From the NCBI GenBank assembly GCA_002746365.1, contig NVWZ01000004.1:24197-37149 (forward strand): a stretch of DNA of 12,953 nucleotides, read 5' to 3'. Shown in pieces: positions 7,529 through 12,781 of this stretch (the stretch's first letter is position 1; each line of letters begins with the position of its first letter). The notes under the pieces were generated by a model, which did no database searches, was not told the DNA's origin, and was given only the letters and a program-made list of their open reading frames with translations. This DNA is from Thiotrichaceae bacterium. Lineage in GTDB: Bacteria; Pseudomonadota; Gammaproteobacteria; SZUA-229. The position numbers were made by a program, and so were the translations under genes.

Positions 7529-8680
7529 ATGGTAGATAATAAATATGGAAACATTGACGAATTAATTGCTGAGCCAGCTAAAAAACCTTTAAGTAAAGCA
7601 GAGGCTGATAAGCCAGCACGACGTCGCCGGCCAGTGCCAGCACTAGCAGCTTTGACTGGTGAAGACGCTCCAATTAGTACAACACAGAAACTTAGAGCTG
7701 AAAAAGAAGTTATTGAGAAGGAGTTAAAAGACACTACTGAACAGTTTGAAAAAGAAAAGTCTTCATTATTAGAGGATATAGAAAAGGCAAAGGCTGGCGG
7801 GAAAGAAGGGTCTCCAATAGTTTTAACTATGCCTGTTACTAAACAGGACGTGAAATTTGAATTAAAAAGAATTGATCCTACATTGATTGATGTGTCACCT
7901 GAGAATGAGCGTATCCAGGAATTTTTAGATGAGATTTCACTTGGCGATATTTTACCTTCCGTAAAAAAACATGGTCAGCAAAAACCTGGCACAGTAAGAC
8001 CGAAAGAGGGTGGTCGTTTTGAGTTAATTGAAGGTTCAAGAAGGTTAGCGTCTGTAAAATTAGCGGGGAAAAAATATCTGGCATTAGTTGGTAATGTGCC
8101 CGAAGCAGATGTGAGAGAGCTCGGTGTTATCGAAAACAAACATCAGGATGTAAGTCCTTATGAGAAATCGATAGCTTTCAAACGAATGATTGAAGCAGGT
8201 GAATTTGATAGCTGGAGACAGCTGGGTGCAGCAAAGGGGATTAGTGATTCACACATTTTACGTTACAAGGCTTGTGTGAATTTGGATAAATTATTTGTCC
8301 GTATTCTACCATCACCATCAAGCATGCCATTATCGTATGGTGAAACCATTGGGAAACTGCTTAAGAAGGAAGAAAAGGCGTTAATCAAGCAAGCAAAAGA
8401 ACTACTTAAAAACAGAGAAAATTCGCTAGTTAATAATGGTGAAGCTCTAGATACTGAAGATATTTTAAAGACGCTCAAAAGTTCAGTAAGAACAAAAACC
8501 GAAGCACCAAAAACATGGAAGCCGGTTACCTACAAGTCGGCTGATGGTAAGAGCTCATTAAAGCATGCGGTTACTAATAAGGGTGCGACCAAGTTTGAGC
8601 TGGTAGGCGTTAGTGATAAAGACGTTGAGAGTGTTCTGCAATACCTGACTAAAACACTCGGCTTGGATAGCAAGAAATAG
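7529..8680 (+). CDS. parB: ParB-type centromere-binding partition protein
   Basis: A 383-residue partner of ParA that binds parS and loads plasmid DNA for segregation. The N-terminal 60 residues are basic (ARRRRPVPALAALTG, about 30-44), the usual ParA-contact region. A short charged coiled coil follows at about 54-90. The ParB nuclease-like/CTPase core spans about 110-210, with FELIEGSRRLAS (164-175) as the arginine-containing C-motif and IENKHQDVSPYEKSIAFKRM (201-220) matching the conserved ENxxRxDLSPxE block. A helix-turn-helix lies at about 226-250 (SWRQLGAAKGISDSHILRY). The C-terminal 45 residues probably dimerise. GGAG lies upstream of the ATG and within the end of parA, so translation is likely coupled. 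Two probable parS palindromes follow the stop at once. Confidence 0.93.
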   Translation: MVDNKYGNIDELIAEPAKKPLSKAEADKPARRRRPVPALAALTGEDAPISTTQKLRAEKEVIEKELKDTTEQFEKEKSSLLEDIEKAKAGGKEGSPIVLTMPVTKQDVKFELKRIDPTLIDVSPENERIQEFLDEISLGDILPSVKKHGQQKPGTVRPKEGGRFELIEGSRRLASVKLAGKKYLALVGNVPEADVRELGVIENKHQDVSPYEKSIAFKRMIEAGEFDSWRQLGAAKGISDSHILRYKACVNLDKLFVRILPSPSSMPLSYGETIGKLLKKEEKALIKQAKELLKNRENSLVNNGEALDTEDILKTLKSSVRTKTEAPKTWKPVTYKSADGKSSLKHAVTNKGATKFELVGVSDKDVESVLQYLTKTLGLDSKK

Positions 8681-8695
8681 GGTAAAGAACTTCAA

Positions 8696-8712
8696 TTGCC
8701 CGCAACGGGCAA
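8696..8712. promoter_or_regulatory. Candidate parS site 1
   Basis: TTGCCCG, three bases, CGGGCAA is a perfect 17-base dyad 15 bases after the parB stop. The same arms recur 35 bases downstream and I saw no other copy in the window. GC-rich dyads directly after parAB are the usual place for a centromere site. Confidence 0.6.
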
Positions 8713-8724
8713 AACAACAAACTG

Positions 8725-8762
8725 GAGCAGTTGCCCGTCGCGGGCAATTGCTCTTTTTTTTT
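8725..8762 (+). terminator. Rho-independent terminator of parAB containing parS site 2
   Basis: GAGCA, a G-U pair, TTGCCCG, a three-base loop, CGGGCAA and TGCTC form a 13-pair stem, followed by nine T residues (8754-8762). The stem is unusually long and GC-rich for this AT-rich region. Its inner part (8731-8747) is the second copy of the TTGCCCG dyad, so the DNA site and the RNA terminator share bases. Confidence 0.85.
8731..8747. promoter_or_regulatory. Candidate parS site 2
   Basis: It has identical seven-base arms to site 1 but a different three-base centre (TCG instead of CAA), which suggests that the arms rather than the centre are under selection. The start-to-start distance is 35 bases. 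Confidence 0.6.
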
Positions 8763-8765
8763 AGT

Positions 8766-8788
8766 TAACTATATGAAAAATATAGTTA
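8766..8788. repeat. Perfect nine-base inverted repeat between convergent genes
   Basis: TAACTATAT and ATATAGTTA flank the loop GAAAA. It lies just after the parAB terminator. It might be a weak terminator for the leftward gene or a protein site; its AT-rich arms give little RNA stability. Confidence 0.4.
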
Positions 8789-8814
8789 TTAGTGATTTTT
8801 AAGAAAAGAAAACA

Positions 8815-8834
8815 CTTAAATAATTTAAGTAATG
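8815..8834 (+). repeat. Palindrome-bearing direct repeat, copy 1
   Basis: CTTAAATAATTTAAGTAATG starts with a 15-base perfect dyad (CTTAAA, TAA, TTTAAG). It is repeated without change 44 bases downstream. On the minus strand the dyad is followed by a T-rich run, so weak termination of the leftward gene is also possible. Confidence 0.6.
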
Positions 8835-8858
8835 TGGTAGGGAAGGTAGTTAAAAAGG

Positions 8859-8878
8859 CTTAAATAATTTAAGTAATG
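8859..8878 (+). repeat. Palindrome-bearing direct repeat, copy 2
   Basis: This is identical over 20 bases to the copy at 8815-8834. The 44-base offset is close to four helical turns, so a protein bound to both would sit on one face. It lies 15 bases before the stop of the ParB-like helix-turn-helix gene. Confidence 0.6.
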
Positions 8879-8893
8879 CTAGCATTAGATAAG

Positions 8894-9487
8894 CTAGAGC
8901 CCGTGTTCCTCAGCATTAAAGCCCAGTGCTTTCGCTATGTCATCTAGCGCATCGAGCGAGTAAAAACTCAACGTAATAGTGCCGCTTTGTTTGGCCTGGT
9001 TAAATTTAATTTTGGTTACGCGACCAGTGGCGCCCTGCATTTTTTCTTCGAAGCGAATTATATCTACGTCCTTTTCAATGGCTTCACCTTTAGCTAACGA
9101 CCTGGCGATTGATTCATATTTAGCAACTGACTTACTATTCTTCCCGCCATCACTTTTATTTCTACCGGCCACTAAATTACCCAGCAGATGATCTCTGTCT
9201 TTATACGGTAACTTGGCAATAGCTCTAACGTGCCCTAGCGTTATGTTTTTTGGATTGTTGTGCCATAACTCCAGCTCGGCTTCAGTTAGATGTGTGCCGG
9301 CGCGCTTTAGATACGAGACAAGACAAATGTTTTCAATATGTAATGCTGCGCGAATATCTGCATTCTCTAGCCCCTCATCAAACAGGAAAGAGACGATGTA
9401 CGCTTTAATTGCGTCAGTGCAATTAGGGTGTTCATTGAAATAGTCGATAGCTTCATCGGTGTCTAGTATGAGCGGCAGGCATTCCAT
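8894..9487 (-). CDS. ParB/KorB-type helix-turn-helix DNA-binding protein
   Basis: A 197-residue protein that resembles only the DNA-binding half of ParB/KorB proteins. Residues about 40-62 (LENADIRAALHIENICLVSYL) look like the first helix-turn-helix, and ITLGHVRAIAKLP (82-94), followed by a DRDHLLGNLVAG helix, matches the 'SLGHARALL' segment of Spo0J/KorB. The usual N-terminal CTPase core with the GxRR motif is missing, and the first 20 residues are too few to hold it. The C-terminus (about 155-190) may dimerise. It could be an operator-binding regulator or the BisD-like half of a transfer activator. GGAT lies five bases before the ATG. It has its own promoter overlapped by an 18-base dyad and is divergent from the DUF2857 gene, 238 bases away. 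Confidence 0.72.
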   Translation of the reverse strand: MECLPLILDTDEAIDYFNEHPNCTDAIKAYIVSFLFDEGLENADIRAALHIENICLVSYLKRAGTHLTEAELELWHNNPKNITLGHVRAIAKLPYKDRDHLLGNLVAGRNKSDGGKNSKSVAKYESIARSLAKGEAIEKDVDIIRFEEKMQGATGRVTKIKFNQAKQSGTITLSFYSLDALDDIAKALGFNAEEHGL

Positions 9488-9529
9488 GGATTATCCGGAT
9501 GTTAGTAGTTCTGTGGTTCGCTGACAATT

Positions 9530-9558
9530 ATCATACTCCGGCGGTAGTTGTTTGTCAC
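9530..9558 (-). promoter_or_regulatory. Promoter of the ParB-like regulator gene
   Basis: On the minus strand GTGACA (9558-9553, 5 of 6) and TATGAT (9535-9530, 5 of 6) are separated by 17 bases. Transcription would begin near 9523, giving a leader of about 36 bases. The -35 box lies inside the dyad at 9550-9567. Confidence 0.6.
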
Positions 9559-9567
9559 ATGACAAAC
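9550..9567. promoter_or_regulatory. Operator-like 18-base dyad overlapping the -35 box
   Basis: GTTTGTCACATGACAAAC has perfect eight-base arms around two bases. A protein bound here would block RNA polymerase at the promoter of the ParB-like gene, so repression (possibly by its own product) is likely. The binder is not known. Confidence 0.6.
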
Positions 9568-9632
9568 GGGATCAGAATTGGGGCGCATATATGAATACAA
9601 GTGATGATAAATAACACAGATTTATTTATTTA

Positions 9633-9690
9633 GCGTTAAATTAATTGACAATTCACGGTATTTTTTGCCTAATAGCGAAAAATTTAACGC
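9633..9690 (+). promoter_or_regulatory. Promoter of the DUF2857 operon flanked by an inverted repeat
   Basis: TTGACA at 9645-9650, a perfect -35 box, is followed after 17 bases by CCTAAT (9668-9673, 4 of 6). Perfect ten-base arms flank it: GCGTTAAATT at 9633-9642, just upstream of the -35, and AATTTAACGC at 9681-9690, at the probable start point. The arms are 48 bases apart start to start. This suits a regulator that bridges or occludes the promoter. Confidence 0.6.
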
Positions 9691-9725
9691 ATAATGAAAT
9701 AAAACACGAAAAAGGATGATATTAA

Positions 9726-10322
9726 ATGCTATTAAACAGTAAATTAAGGGAGGAGTCGTCAAGGGCTATATCCTCTATATTGGTCACGGCTCTAGAGGCG
9801 TGCCGCCAGGGTGATGTAGAGCTGGTTGAAAGTCTAGGGTTGTCTTTAGAAACCATGCAGCTGCTGGATCAGCTTAAGGCAGATCAGATTGTAAATATCT
9901 CAGGTAATTATATGCGCGACCAGACGCTTATGGATGTCTTTATCTTTAATTCTGAAAAGATGGCCAAAATTATCGAAATTGCTGCTGAGGAAACAAAGCA
10001 GTTCGAATTGGTCGATGATTACCTGCGAAGGGGCGCTTGTAAAAAAATGATGAATGATCTGTTTGGTATGCGTTCCACTCAAATAGCTAACCGTAAAAAG
10101 TTTCTCGGCATCCCAACAGTCAAAGGCCGAATTACCGTTACGACCTCAGATGAGCAACGCCAAGTATATGATGCCTGGTTAGCCGCTATCAAAACACCAG
10201 ACTACCGTGAAAGATTATTGCTGGTTTCAACAGAAACCGGGCTAATGCTATCGAAGATTTACCGTGAAGTTCTAATAATCGAAGAAATCCAAAATCAATC
10301 AAACAAGCGCATCTGCGCATAA
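9726..10322 (+). CDS. DUF2857-like (FlhC-related) putative transfer regulator
   Basis: This 198-residue protein resembles the DUF2857 proteins found next to the partition genes of PFGI-1 class elements. The diagnostic part is LRRGACKKMMNDLFGMRSTQIANRKKFLGIP (about residues 100-130), an FlhC-like helix-turn-helix core, followed by VYDAWLAAIKTPDYRERLL. As I recall, the ICEclc member BisC acts with a ParB-like partner, BisD, as an FlhDC-type activator of the transfer genes. If that holds here, this protein would activate transfer together with the divergent ParB-like protein. That is inference from resemblance and position. AAGGA lies nine bases before the ATG. The stop codon overlaps the ribosome binding site of the next gene, so the two are co-translated. 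Confidence 0.68.
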   Translation: MLLNSKLREESSRAISSILVTALEACRQGDVELVESLGLSLETMQLLDQLKADQIVNISGNYMRDQTLMDVFIFNSEKMAKIIEIAAEETKQFELVDDYLRRGACKKMMNDLFGMRSTQIANRKKFLGIPTVKGRITVTTSDEQRQVYDAWLAAIKTPDYRERLLLVSTETGLMLSKIYREVLIIEEIQNQSNKRICA

Positions 10323-10332
10323 GGAGGTGGGC

Positions 10333-11157
10333 ATGAAAGATAATACACAGAGAATGGCATCTATTGAAACCAAGCAAGACATTGAGATTGAATTAGCCAC
10401 TCGTCCTGCAGTGCGTTTATTTCAAGGTCGTGAAAAGACAGCAAAACGCCATGGCATTTTAGGTCTGCCAGGTTTTAGTAAGATAATTCGCGGAATCGAG
10501 CAAGCAGTAAGAGATGATGATCCGTACGCAGATTATCACTTCCATCAAATTGAGCAGGCGATCGAAGACCTTACTTTTGATTTAGACGGTGAGCTAAAAG
10601 ACATTACTGCATTTATAGATGAGAATATCCCATCAGCTATGCGCCTGCCAGAGATCGGAAGTAAGAACCCAGTTGTTGTGCCAGTTAGATTTGCATCTCG
10701 TTTAGGTTTTCAATTGGTATATCAATTATTGAAAGTTGATCAGATAGTCTTAAAGGTTTTACTTGCCAATCATATTGGACTGCTTCCAAATAAGGAAAAG
10801 TTTGAAACATTGGCAAGAGTTGAGAAACGTGTTCGCGGAGTCTTCCATTTAGTATTCGCTTATCGTCATACTGGCGTTACCCGAGATGATATTGCGGCCA
10901 ATAATAAGAAGGCTCAGAAAGCAATAGAGTTTATGGGTGACCTAGAACATGGATATCTGAATGGTACAAACCGGTCGGATAATGCGCCACCGCTTCCACC
11001 AAAAAGACTTAAAACAATAATTGGGGATTTAGACCGTGACAAACCACTTAAGTCAAAAACAGAGAAATCCGAAGTGGCCGATCTTGAAGCTGAAATAGAT
11101 AAAGTCATCGATAAGGCTGATGCGAAAAAAACAAAAACCAAGAAAAAGGCCGCTTAA
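10333..11157 (+). CDS. Integrating conjugative element protein, PFL_4669 family
   Basis: A 274-residue protein that matches the PFL_4669 (TIGR03761, DUF1845-type) family, known only from the cores of PFGI-1 class elements and related plasmids; its function is not established. Diagnostic blocks are DDPYADYHFHQIEQAIEDL (about 62-80), NPVVVPVRFASRLGFQLVYQL and ANHIGLLP. The C-terminal 60 residues are lysine-rich and low in complexity (KKTKTKKKAA) and are probably disordered and nucleic-acid-binding. I choose the ATG at 10333 because AAGGAGG at 10321-10327 stands five bases upstream; a GTG at 10327 would overlap that site. The gene is ten bases behind the DUF2857 gene in the same operon, which is the family order in ICEs. 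Confidence 0.82.
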   Translation: MKDNTQRMASIETKQDIEIELATRPAVRLFQGREKTAKRHGILGLPGFSKIIRGIEQAVRDDDPYADYHFHQIEQAIEDLTFDLDGELKDITAFIDENIPSAMRLPEIGSKNPVVVPVRFASRLGFQLVYQLLKVDQIVLKVLLANHIGLLPNKEKFETLARVEKRVRGVFHLVFAYRHTGVTRDDIAANNKKAQKAIEFMGDLEHGYLNGTNRSDNAPPLPPKRLKTIIGDLDRDKPLKSKTEKSEVADLEAEIDKVIDKADAKKTKTKKKAA

Positions 11158-11182
11158 CCAGAAGCAGGTCAGAGAAGAAATG

Positions 11183-11206
11183 GGGGTGCTAAAGGCATCT
11201 CTTTTT
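11183..11206 (+). terminator. Probable weak terminator after the PFL_4669-family gene
   Basis: GGGGTGC pairs with GCATCTC (two G-U pairs) around a five-base loop and is followed by five T residues. It lies 25 bases after the stop and just before the 23-bp repeat array, so the downstream gene probably has its own promoter. Confidence 0.45.
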
Positions 11207-11216
11207 AATGATAAGA

Positions 11217-11332
11217 GCGTGGTTCAGAACCAGTCGGAAACGCGGTTCAGCACCGAGAAGTAATGTGGTTCAATAGCGGGCATAAGCGTGGTTCAAGACC
11301 AGAATATGTGCGTGGTTCAGGAGCGGATTTTC
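11217..11332 (+). repeat. Array of five 23-bp tandem repeats
   Basis: Units begin at 11217, 11240, 11263, 11286 and 11310. Each carries GGTTCA at the same offset (11221, 11244, 11267, 11290, 11314), giving steps of 23, 23, 23 and 24 bases. The best-conserved part is GCGTGGTTCAGNACC, and unit 1 contains the dyad GGTTCAGAACC. The units are unlike the origin iterons. The last unit covers the ribosome binding site (AGGAG) of the gene at 11334, so a bound protein could control that gene. Confidence 0.85.
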
Positions 11333-11333
11333 T

Positions 11334-11768
11334 ATGACATTTCCTTTAAATATAAATTTAATAATACCTTTTAAGGATAATAAGGGTGAGCGTATTAAAA
11401 TGTACTTAAGTAATATTGAGGTTTTTAAAACACAATTATTCGATAGAGTTGAAGAATTGAAATGTGAGTTGGATAGCCTGTTTGGGGATGTGTTTGAATT
11501 ATCAATTTCAGCCAGATCTGATGGCAGTACAAAAAAGTTTTTCTGGCGGTTCAAATCCAGGAAACAGGATAGGACTTTTAATCGGTTGCATGCTGAATCC
11601 GTTGTGGAGTATTTATCAAAGTTACATGACGATAGAAAATTACGGGTCAAGGAGATGGAAGTGGAATTAATCTACATTAATGCAAATCTGAAAGTATTAA
11701 AAAGTTTGAAAGATGCCGTTGACCAAACAAAGCAAGATAAGCAAATGCTACTACAAGCAAATATATAA
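11334..11768 (+). CDS. Hypothetical protein, 144 residues (possible DUF3158-like)
   Basis: I cannot name this protein with certainty. It has no signal peptide or membrane segment. Residues about 35-75 contain VEELKCELDSLFGDVFELS and then STKKFFWRFKSRKQDR, and the C-terminal half (about 85-140) is a long charged helix, probably a coiled coil. In PFGI-1 class elements the gene after PFL_4669 is often a DUF3158 (PFL_4670-type) protein of similar build, with a short F-x-R-W-like strand followed by helices, so that is the likeliest assignment. AGGAG lies ten bases before the ATG, within the last 23-bp repeat. The frame is intact. It is separated from the upstream operon by a probable terminator. 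Confidence 0.5.
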   Translation: MTFPLNINLIIPFKDNKGERIKMYLSNIEVFKTQLFDRVEELKCELDSLFGDVFELSISARSDGSTKKFFWRFKSRKQDRTFNRLHAESVVEYLSKLHDDRKLRVKEMEVELIYINANLKVLKSLKDAVDQTKQDKQMLLQANI

Positions 11769-11941
11769 TAATGGATTGACCAATTGCCAATCATCTGTAA
11801 GAATCAATTTATCTTTTCCAAAGCTTCCGGGCTCAGCTGCAAAGTTTTACTTTGCTACACTCATAATACCTGCATTCATCATCTGCTTAACTAAACAAGT
11901 TTCGTGCGTATCGTACTTGTTACCAACATTTGCCTGACGAG

Positions 11942-12230
11942 CGTTAATCCGAGAATCCCACAGGTTGGGTTTTCAGATTAGCGTTCACTACAAAGACTTT
12001 GATTAATGCTAATTGGCTCTATTAGCAAGCGAGCGATTCTTGTAATAATGATGAAATATCGAGCGGCGTTTGTGTGGCGCAGCCATGCCGTGCATTAGCT
12101 ATAAGCCTGCACGAAAACCTAGGGGGAACAATGATCCACATGCCCCATAAGGATCTTACTGCAACATGGGTAATCGCTATACCCAAACTGTAATATCAAA
12201 ATGAAAAGCCTGCTTAATTGCAGGCTTTTC
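11942..12230 (+). ncRNA. Candidate structured RNA or leader upstream of pilL
   Basis: Successive hairpins can be drawn. At 11942-11983 there is a 19-pair stem with two mismatches and G-U pairs. TGCTAAT/ATTAGCA occurs at 12007-12027, CGTGCA/TGCACG at 12089-12113 and TGGGTA/TACCCA at 12167-12185, and the terminator closes the series at 12203-12230. Between 12122 and 12170, GGGG/CCCC, GATCC/GGATC and CCCAT/ATGGG pairings exclude one another. I match it to no known RNA family. Strand and start are inferred from the terminator, and no promoter was fixed. Confidence 0.35.
12203..12230 (+). terminator. Perfect intrinsic terminator hairpin upstream of pilL
   Basis: GAAAAGCCTGC and GCAGGCTTTTC form an 11-pair perfect stem around TTAATT. 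The 3' arm ends in four T residues and the DNA beyond stays T-rich. It lies about 100 bases before the pilL ATG and 430 bases after the previous gene, so it ends an unassigned transcript or attenuates pilL. The stem is symmetric and could act on both strands. Confidence 0.75.
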
Positions 12231-12243
12231 TATTTCAATAATT

Positions 12244-12270
12244 GGGTCAGTAATGCTAGACCCGAAAAAA
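12244..12270. promoter_or_regulatory. Dyad element upstream of pilL
   Basis: GGGTC, ten bases, GACCC, then GAAAAA. It shares 21 of 27 bases with 3717-3743 near traI and starts 85 bases (ends 58 bases) before the pilL ATG. The downstream -10 candidate (TAGTGT, 12294-12299) is weak, and no -35 stands 17 bases before it, as expected of an activator-dependent promoter. Confidence 0.5.
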
Positions 12271-12328
12271 GCTAATCCTTTGCCTTCTTTTAGTAGTGTA
12301 CTCCTGCCGAAATTATGGAGTACCAGCA

Positions 12329-12781
12329 ATGAATAAAATATTAAGTGTTGTAGCACTGTGTACGATGAGTACGGCTGTTATGGCGCAAAATAAACCATCT
12401 GATACAAATGAAGCTAATCGAATAGAAGCTTTGCAAACAGGCCGATATAGTTACATTAAGAATATCCCGCCTGTTGACCAATTAAATCCGTTAAAGGTTG
12501 TTATCAAAACGACAATTCCACAAAGCGTAGATACAGTTGGTGAAACCGTGAGATTTCTTCTTGTTAGATCAGGGTATGTTTTGGCGGAAGCGAGCGTGAT
12601 GAGTAAAGAAGCAAAAGTGCTTCTGAGTTTGCCGCTGCCACAGATACATCGAAAAATCGGACCAATGACATTAGATCGCGCATTACAAACCATGAGTGGT
12701 AATGCCTTTGAGTTGGTTGTTGACCCGGTACATCGGAAAATAACCTATGAGTTGTCTACGAAACTAGCGAGGGCGGAATGA
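12329..12781 (+). CDS. pilL: PilL N-terminal-type conjugation pilus protein
   Basis: A 150-residue exported protein matching the PilL N-terminal (TIGR03748-type) family of PFGI-1 class conjugation regions, usually the first gene of the block for the type IV pilus and mating pore. Residues 1-19 are a signal peptide (MNKILSVVALCTMSTAVMA). The family pattern then runs from RYSYIKNIPPVDQLNPLKVV through VGETVRFLLVRSGYVLAEA to LPLPQIHRKIGPMTLDRALQ, with a short C-terminal strand. There is no C-terminal TcpQ-like extension, so this is the short form. I choose the ATG at 12329, with GGAG eight bases upstream, over one 11 codons earlier that would give a poor signal peptide. Its stop overlaps the next gene (TGATG), so they are an operon. 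Confidence 0.85.
   Translation: MNKILSVVALCTMSTAVMAQNKPSDTNEANRIEALQTGRYSYIKNIPPVDQLNPLKVVIKTTIPQSVDTVGETVRFLLVRSGYVLAEASVMSKEAKVLLSLPLPQIHRKIGPMTLDRALQTMSGNAFELVVDPVHRKITYELSTKLARAE

Larger units (their letters stand above)
11769..12328. other. 560-base intergenic region with structured segment
   Basis: I see no convincing gene on either strand. The first 170 bases are plain; the section 11942-12230 holds a series of stem-loops ending in a terminator, and 12244-12270 holds a dyad like one near traI. The region stands between two conjugation gene blocks and could include a regulatory RNA, the pilL leader or a transfer origin. Confidence 0.5.

Noticed and set aside
11180..11263. A 27-codon frame starting ATGGGGGTG
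   Set aside because: It runs through the terminator stem and into the 23-bp repeats, and its ribosome binding site is poor.
11713..11937. A 74-codon plus-strand frame with a hydrophobic stretch
   Set aside because: It overlaps the end of the gene at 11334-11768, has no clear ribosome site and looks like a shadow plus intergenic DNA.
11942..11983. Integron attC site
   Set aside because: The long imperfect palindrome lacks the conserved RYYYAAC/GTTRRRY ends and there is no integrase.
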